DNA of 64,000 nt from an uncultured Oscillospiraceae bacterium (GTDB taxonomy: Bacteria > Bacillota > Clostridia > Oscillospirales > Oscillospiraceae). The position numbers and the translations under genes were made by a program. Positions 15,925 to 23,943 of this stretch are shown here, piece by piece. Each line of letters starts with the position of its first letter. The stretch's first letter is position 1. The stretch covers positions 53,447 to 117,446 of the forward strand of contig CAJUEG010000001.1 of NCBI GenBank assembly GCA_910584835.1, written 5' to 3'. The notes beneath the pieces are model-generated. The model ran no database searches. It saw only the letters and a list, made by a program, of their open reading frames with translations, and had not been told where the DNA came from.

Positions 15925-15987
15925 GCGCCCGTCCGACAAGAGCGGGCTTTTTGAATGCCGCGGAGAGCGCCGCGGGGAAGGAGAGAC

Positions 15988-17262
15988 ATGGAAGAGAACA
16001 AACCAAGACAAGGGCTGTGGACCCGGGACTTTACCATTATCACCCTGGGCAGCGTGGTGTCGATGATCGGCAACTCCCTGTCCGGCTTCGCGCTGAGCAT
16101 GATGGTGCTGGATTACACCGGCTCCACCCTCCTCTACTCTCTGTTTATCGTATGCTTCCAGCTGCCCATGCTGGTGTGCCCCATCCTGGCCGGGCCGTAC
16201 TTAGACCGCATGAGCCGGAAAAAGGTGATCTACCGGCTGGACTTTTTGTCGGCGGGACTGTACTTCGGGCTGTTCCTGCTGCTGCGGGGCGGATGGTTTA
16301 GCTATCCGCTGCTGCTGGCGGGCTGCGTGGTGGTGGGGGCCATCAACGCGGTGTACCTGGTGGCCTACGACAGCTTTTACCCCAACCTCATCACCGAGGG
16401 GAACTACTCCAAGGCCTACTCCATCTCCAGCATGCTCTGGCCGCTGGCCGCCATGTCCACCCCCATCGCCGCCTTTGTCTATGACAGCCTGGGCAGCGCC
16501 ACCCCCCTGTTCGCCTTCAACGCCCTGTGCTTTTTCATCGCCGCCAGCTTTGAGCGCACCATCCGCTACCAGGAGACCCACATGGACAAAGCGCCCCCGG
16601 CGGACGGCCTGGGGGCGGCCAAGCGGTTCGGCCGGGACCTGCGGGAGGGGCTTTCCTACATCGCGGGGGAGCGCGGCCTGCTGGTCATCACGCTGTACTT
16701 CATGGTGTCCGGCATGTCCGGCAGCGGGGCGGGCAGCCTGTATCTGCCCTTCTTCCGCAACAACGCGGCCCTGTTTGCCGCCTGGCCGGTGGCGGCGGTG
16801 ACGCTGTATACCATCGTGTCCAACTTCGCGGTGGCGGGGCGTTTTTTGGGGGGACTGATCCACTACCGGGTCAAATTTCCCGTCCAGAAGAAATTCGCCA
16901 TCGCCTTCACGGTGTACGTGGTGGTGGACGTGCTGGAGGGCACCCTGATGTACCTGCCCATCCCCCTGATGGCCGCCGCCTTTTTCATCTACGGCCTGCT
17001 GGGGGTGACGTCCTACAACATCCGCATCGCCGCCACCCAGTCCTACATCCCGGACACCAAGCGGGCCCGGTTCAACGGCACCTTCCAGATGCTCTCGTCC
17101 CTGGGGGGCGTGGCCGGCACCCTGCTGGCGGGCAGCCTGGCCGAGGTGATCCCCGAGCGGCGGGTGGTGCTGATGCTCAGCGCGGTGACCCTGTGCACGG
17201 TGTGGCTGCTCATGTTCCGGGGGCGCAGGGCGGTGTCCGCCATCTACAACCGGGAGGTGTGA
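15988..17262 (+). CDS. MFS transporter (multidrug-efflux-like)
   Basis: A 424-residue, about twelve-helix membrane protein. The N-terminal half has the loop motif GPYLDRMSRKKVIY after the second helix, a form of the MFS GxxxDRxGRR signature. IAATQSYIPDTKRARFNGTF is typical of the late cytoplasmic loop of the MFS_3 group, exemplified by macrolide or enterobactin exporters. The start at 15988 follows GGGGAAGGAG. It has its own promoter. The substrate is unknown; the nearby ABC-F gene makes an antibiotic-related role plausible but unproven. Confidence 0.85.
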   Translation: MEENKPRQGLWTRDFTIITLGSVVSMIGNSLSGFALSMMVLDYTGSTLLYSLFIVCFQLPMLVCPILAGPYLDRMSRKKVIYRLDFLSAGLYFGLFLLLRGGWFSYPLLLAGCVVVGAINAVYLVAYDSFYPNLITEGNYSKAYSISSMLWPLAAMSTPIAAFVYDSLGSATPLFAFNALCFFIAASFERTIRYQETHMDKAPPADGLGAAKRFGRDLREGLSYIAGERGLLVITLYFMVSGMSGSGAGSLYLPFFRNNAALFAAWPVAAVTLYTIVSNFAVAGRFLGGLIHYRVKFPVQKKFAIAFTVYVVVDVLEGTLMYLPIPLMAAAFFIYGLLGVTSYNIRIAATQSYIPDTKRARFNGTFQMLSSLGGVAGTLLAGSLAEVIPERRVVLMLSAVTLCTVWLLMFRGRRAVSAIYNREV

Positions 17263-17281
17263 CCCTCCGCGGGACAACGAT

Positions 17282-17316
17282 GAAAAGGGACCGGCCCAAT
17301 TTCGGGCCGGTCCTCT
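17282..17316. terminator. Bidirectional terminator between the MFS and PadR genes
   Basis: GGACCGGCCC (17288-17297) pairs with GGGCCGGTCC (17304-17313). The minus-strand transcript is followed by CTTTTC and the plus-strand one by TCTGCTTT. Confidence 0.8.
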
Positions 17317-17322
17317 GCTTTG

Positions 17323-17625
17323 TCACTCCACCCCCAGCGCCGCCACCGCGTCCCGCAGGGCCCGCCACCGGCCCAGCAGGGCGGCGTACTTGTCCCGGCC
17401 CTGCCCGGTGAGGCGGTAATACTTCCGGGCGGGGCCGCCGGACACCGCCCCGGCGTACTGCTCCGAGCAGCCCTCCCGGCACAGGCCCCGCAGCAGGGCG
17501 TAGACGGCGCTCTCCTGGGTGTCGGGGAAGGTGTGGTGGAGGCGGCGCAGCAGCTCGTAGCCGTACTGGTCCCCCTGGGCGAGCAGGTGGAGCAGGCACA
17601 GCTCAATGAGGTCCTTTTTCAGCAT
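17323..17625 (-). CDS. PadR family transcriptional regulator
   Basis: A 100-residue winged-helix repressor. The family pattern is clear: LIELCLLHLLAQGDQYGYEL, TQESAVYALLRGLCREGC and ARKYYRLTGQGRDKYAALLG. It lacks the C-terminal helical dimer domain of classical PadR, so it belongs to the short PadR-s2 group. Its start overlaps the end of the HAAS gene by 7 nt, and it is the second gene of that operon. It probably binds the palindrome at 18547-18568 in the operon promoter. The usual order in Firmicutes is PadR first, HAAS second; here it is reversed. Confidence 0.9.
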   Translation of the reverse strand: MLKKDLIELCLLHLLAQGDQYGYELLRRLHHTFPDTQESAVYALLRGLCREGCSEQYAGAVSGGPARKYYRLTGQGRDKYAALLGRWRALRDAVAALGVE

Positions 17626-18515
17626 AGGGCCGCACCTGCCCCCGCCAGGCCCACGGCGGTGAGGACGGCAAATTGAGGCAGGTAGGGCCGGAACCAGCCG
17701 TCGTAAAGCGGGCTGTGGGGGGTGCCGAAGTCTGAGAAGCTGAATACCATGCCGAGTACGGCCAGGGACAGCACCGCGGCGGCCAGGGACAGGATGTATA
17801 CCGCGGCCCAGCGCCGGTCCCGGGTGCGGGCCTTTACCAGGGCAAACAGCCCCACCAGCCCCGCCAGGGCGCAGCAGCCCCACTCCAGCCGCTCTGCTAT
17901 GGCGATAAGGCCGGAGGAGAAGTGCGCGCTGTACGCGGGGCCTGTGCCTTCGCCGATGAAGGATTCGTCCACCGTCCATAGGGTTAAAAGCTGCTCCGGG
18001 TCGGCGGAGAGGCGCCATACCACCCACCAGGCATAGGCGAGCGCGGCCAGCATCAGCAGCCCGCAGAGAATTACCCCTCTGGGAAGGGCGGGCTTCGCCC
18101 GGCCCCTCCGGCGGAGGAAGCACGCCAGGCACAGGCCCGTCCCCGCCGCCAGCTGGAGGAAGGGCAGAACGGTCAGGATGTTGACAGGGGCGTCCACCAG
18201 ATGGTAGCTGCCGCCCCACTCATACCATTTGAGGAGCATATAGGAGGGGGAGGCGGGCAGGGGGGCCAGCGCCGCCGCCAGCAGGCACGCCGCCAGGGCG
18301 GCGAACACCGCCAGCCAGGCGTAGTACGCCCTGGGGGGCTGCACCAGCAGGCGCACCACCTGCTCGGGGTCGCCCACATCCCGGCGCAGCTCCTCCTCGC
18401 TCCGGGGCGGGGTGCCCACGATGTCCCGGTAGTCGGCGATCACGTCCTCCGCCTCCTCCCGGGGCAGCCGCCAGCGGGCGGCCTGTTCCAGCCGGGCCAT
18501 GTAATCCTTTTTCAC
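17619..18515 (-). CDS. HAAS-domain (DUF1700-like) membrane protein
   Basis: A 298-residue membrane protein. The N-terminal HAAS segment (about 1-58) runs ARLEQAARWRLPREEAEDVI, then a DIVGTPPRSEEELRRDVGDP turn and EQVVRLL. About seven hydrophobic helices follow from residue 66. HAAS proteins are regularly encoded with PadR repressors and are thought to act in signalling or transport regulation at the membrane. The ATG has GGAAGGAGCG upstream. It is the first gene of the HAAS-PadR operon. Confidence 0.8.
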   Translation of the reverse strand: MKKDYMARLEQAARWRLPREEAEDVIADYRDIVGTPPRSEEELRRDVGDPEQVVRLLVQPPRAYYAWLAVFAALAACLLAAALAPLPASPSYMLLKWYEWGGSYHLVDAPVNILTVLPFLQLAAGTGLCLACFLRRRGRAKPALPRGVILCGLLMLAALAYAWWVVWRLSADPEQLLTLWTVDESFIGEGTGPAYSAHFSSGLIAIAERLEWGCCALAGLVGLFALVKARTRDRRWAAVYILSLAAAVLSLAVLGMVFSFSDFGTPHSPLYDGWFRPYLPQFAVLTAVGLAGAGAALC

Positions 18516-18546
18516 GGGGACACGCTCCTTCCACTCATGTAAAATT

Positions 18547-18568
18547 TACTATTGTGAAAAATATAGTA
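18547..18568 (-). promoter_or_regulatory. Putative PadR operator in the HAAS-PadR promoter
   Basis: TACTAT (18547-18552), 10 bp, ATAGTA (18563-18568): a perfect inverted repeat 32 bp before the HAAS start codon. On the minus strand TTGTCT (18576-18571) could be the -35, with the operator covering the spacer and -10. Short PadR proteins often bind ATAC/TACT-type palindromes. Confidence 0.6.
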
Positions 18569-18626
18569 GAGACAAGATGATGATACCACGCCCCGGCGGG
18601 GCTGTCAAGGGGGAATGCTCCGGGGG

Positions 18627-18655
18627 TTGACAGCGGCGGCGGGGCATGGTATACT
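18627..18655 (+). promoter_or_regulatory. Consensus promoter of the ABC-F leader
   Basis: TTGACA (18627-18632), 17 bp, TATACT (18650-18655). Transcription would start near 18662, giving a leader of about 210 nt before the ABC-F gene. Confidence 0.85.
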
Positions 18656-18685
18656 GGCCTCAATCTCAAAGAAAAGGGTGAAAAG

Positions 18686-18697
18686 ATGCGCAAGTAA
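18686..18697 (+). CDS. Three-codon leader peptide Met-Arg-Lys
   Basis: ATG CGC AAG TAA, preceded by AAAGGGTGAAAAG as ribosome site. Very short leader ORFs are known upstream of attenuated ABC-F and erm genes, where a drug-stalled ribosome changes leader folding. Translation is inferred from the ribosome site and its position just after the promoter. Confidence 0.6.
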   Translation: MRK

Positions 18698-18727
18698 GTT
18701 GAACTTCAAGCTGTGAACAAGAGGTTG

Positions 18728-18853
18728 AGGCCCATGGTGCATGGGCCTGGGCTTTCATGGCGCGAAGGGCGGCTTGCTTGACCGGGGGCGTATCATGCGT
18801 CCCTGCCTTTTCGTCATGTGATCCGTCTTTCTGTCATGAAAGACGGATTTTTT
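18728..18853 (+). promoter_or_regulatory. ABC-F attenuator: hairpin, antiterminator candidate and terminator
   Basis: First hairpin AGGCCCATG/CATGGGCCT (18728-18736 and 18740-18748). Terminator: ATCCGTCTTTC (18821-18831) pairs perfectly with GAAAGACGGAT (18838-18848), then six T. The alternative partner for the terminator's left arm is GAAGGGCGG (18764-18772), which can pair with CCGTCTTTC (18823-18831) through seven Watson-Crick and two G-U pairs. The two folds exclude each other, the hallmark of an attenuator. Confidence 0.75.
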
Positions 18854-18874
18854 GCGTAAAAGGAGCGGATGCGT

Positions 18875-20416
18875 ATGTACCAGGTGAAAAACCTGACGAT
18901 CACCCATAAAAAGGACCTGACCACCCTGGTGGAGGGGCTTTCCTTCACCCTGGCCCCCGGGGACCGGGCGGCCCTCATCGGGGAGGAGGGGAACGGAAAA
19001 TCCACGGTGCTCAAGCTGCTGTACGACCCGGCGCTGGTGGAGCCCTACGTGGAGTGGACGGGGGAAATTGTGGACCGGGGACTGCGGAAGGGCTGGCTGG
19101 CCCAGGAGCTGACCCCGGCGGAGCTGGATATGCCGGTGTGGGAGTTCTGCCAGGCCGTCCCCGCCTTTGAGGAGGCGGACCCCAAAGCGTTAGACCGGGC
19201 GGCCCGGCAGGTAGGGCTGGAGGCGGAGCTGTTCTGGGACGGGCGACCCATGGCTACCCTGTCCGGCGGGGAGCGGGTAAAGCTGCGCCTGGCTCTGCTG
19301 CTGCTGGACAGCCCCGACGTGCTGCTGCTGGACGAGCCGTCCAACGACCTGGATTTAGCCACCCTGGAGTGGCTGGAGGGGTTCCTGGCGGGGTGTAAGG
19401 CGCCGATCCTGTATGTCTCCCACGACGAAACCCTTCTGAGGAGCACCGCCAACGTGGTCATCCACCTGGAGCGGCTGCGGCGGCGCACCGTGTCCCGGTG
19501 CACCGTGGCCCGGACGGGGTACGGCCAGTATGTGGACGAGCGGGCGGCGGGCTTTGCCCACCAGGAGCAGGTGGCCCGGAAGGAGCGGGCGGAATACGAC
19601 GCGAAAATGGAGAAGTACCGGCAGATACGGGACGCGGTGGACCACCAGCTGAACACGGTGTCCCGGCAGAATCCGGGCAAGGGCCGGCTGCTGAAAAAGA
19701 AAATGCACACGGTGCTGTCCATGGGCCGGCGGTTTGAGCGGGAGAAAGAGGACATGACCGCCATGCCCGAGTGGGAGGAGGCCATTTTGACCGCCTTTGA
19801 CGCGGGCCGTTCCGCCTTTCCCGCGGGCAAGACGGTGCTGCGGATGGACCTGCCCGAGCTGAGGGCCGGGGAGCGGGTGCTGGCCCGAAACGTCCGGCTG
19901 TGGGTGACGGGGCCGGAAAGGGTGGGTATCGTGGGGGCCAACGGTGTGGGTAAGTCCACCCTGCTGAAGCTGGCGGCGGAGGAGCTGCTGGCCCGGGGTG
20001 ACCTGCGGGCGGCCTACATGCCCCAGGACTACGGGGACCTGCTGCTGGGTGACAAGACGCCGGTGGAGGTGCTGGCCCCCTCCGGCCACAAGGACGACGT
20101 GACCCGCGCCCGGACGCTGCTGGGCAATATGAAGTACAAGGCGGAGGAGATGGAGCACCCGGCGGCGGGGCTGTCCGGGGGCCAGCGGGCCAAGCTGCTG
20201 TTTTTGTCCATGGTGCTGGGCGGGGCCAACGTGCTGGTGCTGGACGAGCCCACCCGGAATTTCTCCCCCCTGTCCGCGCCGGTCATACGCCGGGTGCTGG
20301 CGGATTTCCCCGGCGTTATCATCAGCGTGTCCCATGACCGGCTGTATTTGGAGCAGGTGTGCACCCGGGTGCTGGAGCTGACCCCGGACGGTCTGCGCCG
20401 GTACCGGTGGGAATAG
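18875..20416 (+). CDS. ABC-F family ATPase, antibiotic-resistance ribosome-protection type
   Basis: A 513-residue soluble protein with two ABC domains and no membrane part. Domain 1 has Walker A GEEGNGKST, signature LSGGE and LLLDEPSNDLD. Domain 2 has GANGVGKST, LSGGQ and LVLDEPTRNFSP, an unusual D loop. The charged linker (about 195-300, KMEKYRQIRDAVDHQLNTVS) reaches the ribosomal P site in this family. Such proteins displace lincosamides, pleuromutilins or streptogramin A from the ribosome. The start at 18875 gives 9 nt spacing to AGGAG; the ATG at 18869 is too close. The attenuator leader supports a drug-induced role; the drug class is not predictable. Confidence 0.85.
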   Translation: MYQVKNLTITHKKDLTTLVEGLSFTLAPGDRAALIGEEGNGKSTVLKLLYDPALVEPYVEWTGEIVDRGLRKGWLAQELTPAELDMPVWEFCQAVPAFEEADPKALDRAARQVGLEAELFWDGRPMATLSGGERVKLRLALLLLDSPDVLLLDEPSNDLDLATLEWLEGFLAGCKAPILYVSHDETLLRSTANVVIHLERLRRRTVSRCTVARTGYGQYVDERAAGFAHQEQVARKERAEYDAKMEKYRQIRDAVDHQLNTVSRQNPGKGRLLKKKMHTVLSMGRRFEREKEDMTAMPEWEEAILTAFDAGRSAFPAGKTVLRMDLPELRAGERVLARNVRLWVTGPERVGIVGANGVGKSTLLKLAAEELLARGDLRAAYMPQDYGDLLLGDKTPVEVLAPSGHKDDVTRARTLLGNMKYKAEEMEHPAAGLSGGQRAKLLFLSMVLGGANVLVLDEPTRNFSPLSAPVIRRVLADFPGVIISVSHDRLYLEQVCTRVLELTPDGLRRYRWE

Positions 20417-20446
20417 GCCAATTTGAATTTATGGAGGGAATGCCAA

Positions 20447-21082
20447 ATGAAAAAATATGCGGTCATGCTGTACCCCGGCTTCTCCTTACAGGAGATCACC
20501 TGCCTCACCTCCGCGCTGACGGTCTGGTTCGGCGAGACGATTGATTTCATCGCGGCCGAAAACCGGGAGTACCGGAGCGAGGAGGGGCTGCGGGTTCTGC
20601 CCGCCAAGACCGCGGCGGAGGCGAGGGTCACGGATTACGACTGCGTCATCCTGCCGGGGACCGTCAATCCGCTGCCCGCGCTGTTCGACGAGCGGCTGAT
20701 TGAATTTCTGAGGGCCGGGGCCGGTTCAGACGTGGTATTCGCGGCCATCTCCTCCGCCCCCATCCTGCTGTCCAGGGCGGGGGTGCTGGACGGGAAAAAA
20801 TTTACCGCGGGCTTTTTCATGCAGATGGCCGAGATGTTCCCGTTTGTGGAAAAGGAAAACTTTATACACAGGGGAATTGTGGAGGACGGGAACGTCATCA
20901 CCGGGATCGGCATGTTTTTCCGGGAGTTCGCGCAGTCCGTGCTGACACGGTTCGGCTATGACGTGGGCGAGCGCTTTATGCGGGACAGCCCGGAGGAATT
21001 CACGGAGGAGGAGCTGACCTTTTACTGGCCCGAGGAGGACTACCGGGAATTTTTAGAGGAGCTGAAGGGGTATTGCGGATAA
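20447..21082 (+). CDS. DJ-1/PfpI superfamily protein lacking the usual cysteine
   Basis: A 211-residue cytoplasmic protein. MKKYAVMLYPGFSLQEITCL, the YDCVILPG strand and the helix after residue 105 fit the DJ-1/PfpI (ThiJ) fold. The nucleophile elbow, usually ICAGP or similar, reads ISSAP (101-105), so the reactive cysteine is replaced by serine. E16 (QEIT) is in the place of the conserved acidic residue. GGAGGG lies 8 nt before the ATG. It follows the ABC-F gene by 30 bp and could be carried on the same transcript, making it subject to the same attenuator. Function is unknown. Confidence 0.75.
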   Translation: MKKYAVMLYPGFSLQEITCLTSALTVWFGETIDFIAAENREYRSEEGLRVLPAKTAAEARVTDYDCVILPGTVNPLPALFDERLIEFLRAGAGSDVVFAAISSAPILLSRAGVLDGKKFTAGFFMQMAEMFPFVEKENFIHRGIVEDGNVITGIGMFFREFAQSVLTRFGYDVGERFMRDSPEEFTEEELTFYWPEEDYREFLEELKGYCG

Positions 21083-21143
21083 CAGCGCGGCGGGGAGCCT
21101 GGGTGGAGCGTCGAGGCCCGCCTGGGGCCGGGTTGTGACGCAA

Positions 21144-21185
21144 AACAGGGAGCGCACGTGAAAACGCGCGCTCCCTGTTAAACTT
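21144..21185. terminator. Bidirectional terminator between the DJ-1-like and SDR genes
   Basis: AACAGGGAGCGC (21144-21155) pairs perfectly with GCGCTCCCTGTT (21168-21179). The minus-strand side is followed by TTTTG. Confidence 0.8.
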
Positions 21186-21197
21186 TGCCCGGGCGAT

Positions 21198-22001
21198 TCA
21201 GGGCCGCAGGCCCATGCCGCCCTCCAGGGTGAGAGTTTCGCCGGTGAGGTACTTGAAATCGGGGTGGGTGAGCTGAACGCAGACCCGGCCAATCTCCGTT
21301 TCGGGGTCTCCGTAGTGGCCCATCGGAGGCATTTTCACGTTGGCCTTAAAGGCGTCGGGATAGGCGTTCTGGAAGTTCTCCAGCTGGGCAGTCCACGCAA
21401 TGGGGCAGATCACGTTCACGTTGATGCCGTCGGGCCCCCACTCGGTGGCGGCCACCCGGGAAAGGCCCCGGATGCCCTCTTTGGCGGCGGCGTAAGCGCA
21501 CTGGCCGTAGTTGCCGAAGAGGCCGGCGCCTGAGGCAAAGTTGATGACGGAGCCCCGGGTCTCTTTCAGATGGGGGTAGCAGGCCTGCATATAGTAGAAG
21601 GCGGCATACAGGCCGGAGTAGACGGCCAGATCAAACTGCTCCGTGGAGTGATCCGCCAGGGTCACGCCGGAGGCAGAAGCCTGGGCGTTGTTAATGAGCG
21701 CGTCGATGCGGCCGAAAGCCTTGATGGTCTCATCTACCACGTGCTGAACCACGGCCTTGTTGTCCGATCCCGCGGACACGTCGGCCTGGATGGGGAGCAC
21801 GCTCACGCCGTAGAGCCGCTCCAGCTCCTCCTTGGCGTCCTCCAGCTTCTTCACGTTCCGCCCGGTGATGACGAGATTGGCCCCCTCCTTGGCAAAGGCG
21901 GTGGCAATGCCATAGCCGATGGAGCCGCAGCTGGTTCCGTCGCTGAGGACGGCCCGGCCGGCGCCGGTGATGATGACAGTCCTGCCGTTCATAGTGCCCA
22001 T
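21198..22001 (-). CDS. Short-chain dehydrogenase/reductase
   Basis: A 267-residue NAD(P)-dependent oxidoreductase. Rossmann motif TGAGRA at 12-17, NNAQ at 104-107 (normally NNAG), catalytic S157 in INFASGAG, and Y170-x3-K174. Between TGAG and the following GYGIA (29-33) there is a longer glycine loop than in classical SDRs (TGxxxGxG), carrying a cysteine. Such inserts occur in some hydroxysteroid and FabG-like members. GGAGGAAC precedes the ATG. The gene stands alone on its strand and its substrate is unknown. Confidence 0.85.
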   Translation of the reverse strand: MGTMNGRTVIITGAGRAVLSDGTSCGSIGYGIATAFAKEGANLVITGRNVKKLEDAKEELERLYGVSVLPIQADVSAGSDNKAVVQHVVDETIKAFGRIDALINNAQASASGVTLADHSTEQFDLAVYSGLYAAFYYMQACYPHLKETRGSVINFASGAGLFGNYGQCAYAAAKEGIRGLSRVAATEWGPDGINVNVICPIAWTAQLENFQNAYPDAFKANVKMPPMGHYGDPETEIGRVCVQLTHPDFKYLTGETLTLEGGMGLRP

Positions 22002-22304
22002 GTTCGTGTTCCTCCTTGTAAATGTTCCCGGGGGCGCGGGCCCGCCGGGTAAAAACAGGTCTGCCCCTAACTTAACACACTTTGGCGGGAATTACCACCC
22101 TTTTCTTTTGTGCAGACGGGAAAGTTTGCCTGGGAATCAAAAATTTGCGCGGGGGCGGGGCCGCCCGCCCCTTGACTTGTCCCCTCCGGGGGCGTAAAAT
22201 AAGCCGTTAAATGGAAAACGGGCAGGGCCGGGCAAGGGCGTCCGGCGCAAGGGGGCCGCGCCTGCGGGATACTGAACAGGCTTTAAGGAAAAGGAGGCAT
22301 CCTT
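22002..22304. other. Divergent intergenic region between the SDR and pyrG genes
   Basis: It holds the SDR ribosome site (22005-22017 region), the pyrG promoter (22172-22200) and the 104-nt pyrG leader. The leader lacks the initial GGGC plus terminator arrangement of Bacillus pyrG. I see no further gene or clear element. Confidence 0.5.
22172..22200 (+). promoter_or_regulatory. Promoter of pyrG
   Basis: TTGACT (22172-22177), 17 bp, TAAAAT (22195-22200). Confidence 0.75.
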
Positions 22305-23915
22305 ATGACCACAGGAACAAAATTCATCTTTGTCACCGGCGGCGTGGTGTCGGGGCTGGGCAAGGGCATCACGGCGGCGTCCCTGGGCCGGCTTTTGAAG
22401 CAGCGGGGGCTGAAGGTGCGGGTGCAGAAGCTGGACCCCTATCTCAACGTGGACCCGGGCACCATGTCCCCCTACCAGCACGGGGAGGTGTTCGTCACCG
22501 ACGACGGGGCGGAGACCGACCTGGACCTGGGCCACTATGAGCGGTTCATCGACGAGAATCTGACCTACAATTCCTCCGTCTCCTCCGGGAAGGTCTACTG
22601 GAACGTCCTCAACCGGGAGCGGGCGGGGGACTACCTGGGGGGCACGGTGCAGATCATCCCCCACATCACCGACGAGATCAAGCGGCACATCTACGCCCTG
22701 GAGGCCCCCGATGTGGACGCGGCCATTGTGGAGATCGGCGGCACCGTGGGCGACATTGAGAGCCAGCCCTTTTTGGAGGCCATCCGGCAGGTGGCCGCCG
22801 AGCGGGGGCGGCAGAACGTGATGTTCATCCATGTGTCCCTCATCGTGTCCATCCCCGGCTCCGGGGAGCTGAAGTCCAAGCCCACCCAGCACTCCGCCAA
22901 GGAGCTGCTCTCCCTGGGCATACAGCCGGACGTCATCATGTGCCGGAGCGACGCCCCCATTCCCCAGGACATTCTGGACAAGATATCCCTGTTCTGCAAT
23001 ATCCCCAAGGACCACGCCATCCCCAACCTGACGGCGGATATCCTCTACGAGGTGCCCCTGATGCTGGAGCGGGAGGGGCTGGCCGACGTGGTGGTGCGGC
23101 GGCTGGGGCTCATCTGCCACGCGCCGGACCTGACTGAGTGGGCCACCATGGTCCACCGGGCCAAGCACCCGAAGGGCACCGTGACCATTGCCCTGGTGGG
23201 CAAGTACGTGGCCCTCCACGACGCCTACCTGTCGGTGGCGGAGGCCCTCACCCACGGCGGGATTGAGAACCAGGTGTCGGTGGACGTGCGCTGGGTGAAC
23301 TCGGAGGAGGTCACCCCGGACAGGCTGGACGGGCTGCTGGCGGGGGCACAGGGCATCCTGGTGCCCGGCGGCTTTGGAAACCGGGGCATTGAGGGCAAAA
23401 TAGAGGCCATCCGCTACGCCAGGGAAAACAAGATCCCCTTCCTGGGCATCTGCCTGGGGATGCAGCTGGCGGTGGTGGAGTTTGCCAGGCACGTGTGCGG
23501 CCTGGCGGGGGCCCACTCCTCCGAGCTGGACCCCAGCACGCCCCATCCTGTTATCGACCTCATGCCCGACCAGGTGGGAGTGACGGCCAAGGGGGGCACC
23601 ATGCGGCTGGGCAGCTATCCCTGCCGGCTGGAGCCGGGTTCGCTGGCCGCGTCCATCTACGGCACAAATGAGATCAGCGAGCGCCACCGCCACCGCTATG
23701 AGTTCAACAACGACTACCGGGAGGCGCTGACGAAGGCGGGGCTGGCGCTGTCCGGCCTGTCCCCGGACGGGCGGCTGGTGGAGATGATCGAGCTGCCCGG
23801 CCACCCCTGGTTTGTGGCGGGCCAGTTCCACCCGGAGCTGAAATCCCGGCCTAACCGGGCCCACCCGCTGTTCCGGGAATTTATCGGGGCGGCGAAGAAG
23901 GTCCAAAACGAATAA
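22305..23915 (+). CDS. pyrG: CTP synthase (glutamine-hydrolysing)
   Basis: A 536-residue enzyme of pyrimidine synthesis converting UTP to CTP with ATP and glutamine. The N-terminal synthetase half begins KFIFVTGGVVSGLGKGITAA, with the P-loop-like GGVVSGLGKG, and includes GTVGDIES. The C-terminal class I glutamine amidotransferase half has GFGNRGIEG, the catalytic cysteine in FLGICLGMQ, and the His-Glu pair in FHPELKSRP. Full length for the family. AAAAGGAGG precedes the ATG. It has its own promoter and is followed by a hairpin. Confidence 0.97.
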   Translation: MTTGTKFIFVTGGVVSGLGKGITAASLGRLLKQRGLKVRVQKLDPYLNVDPGTMSPYQHGEVFVTDDGAETDLDLGHYERFIDENLTYNSSVSSGKVYWNVLNRERAGDYLGGTVQIIPHITDEIKRHIYALEAPDVDAAIVEIGGTVGDIESQPFLEAIRQVAAERGRQNVMFIHVSLIVSIPGSGELKSKPTQHSAKELLSLGIQPDVIMCRSDAPIPQDILDKISLFCNIPKDHAIPNLTADILYEVPLMLEREGLADVVVRRLGLICHAPDLTEWATMVHRAKHPKGTVTIALVGKYVALHDAYLSVAEALTHGGIENQVSVDVRWVNSEEVTPDRLDGLLAGAQGILVPGGFGNRGIEGKIEAIRYARENKIPFLGICLGMQLAVVEFARHVCGLAGAHSSELDPSTPHPVIDLMPDQVGVTAKGGTMRLGSYPCRLEPGSLAASIYGTNEISERHRHRYEFNNDYREALTKAGLALSGLSPDGRLVEMIELPGHPWFVAGQFHPELKSRPNRAHPLFREFIGAAKKVQNE

Positions 23916-23920
23916 AGCAA

Positions 23921-23943
23921 AGGGCCGGGATGAGCCCGGCCCT
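23921..23943 (+). terminator. Hairpin after pyrG
   Basis: AGGGCCGGG (23921-23929) and CCCGGCCCT (23935-23943) form a 9-bp stem with loop ATGAG. No good T run follows, so termination strength is uncertain. Confidence 0.5.

Noticed and set aside
22201..22304. Bacillus-type pyrG attenuation by reiterative transcription
   Set aside because: The transcript would not begin with GGGC and no terminator hairpin with a T run is visible before the start codon.
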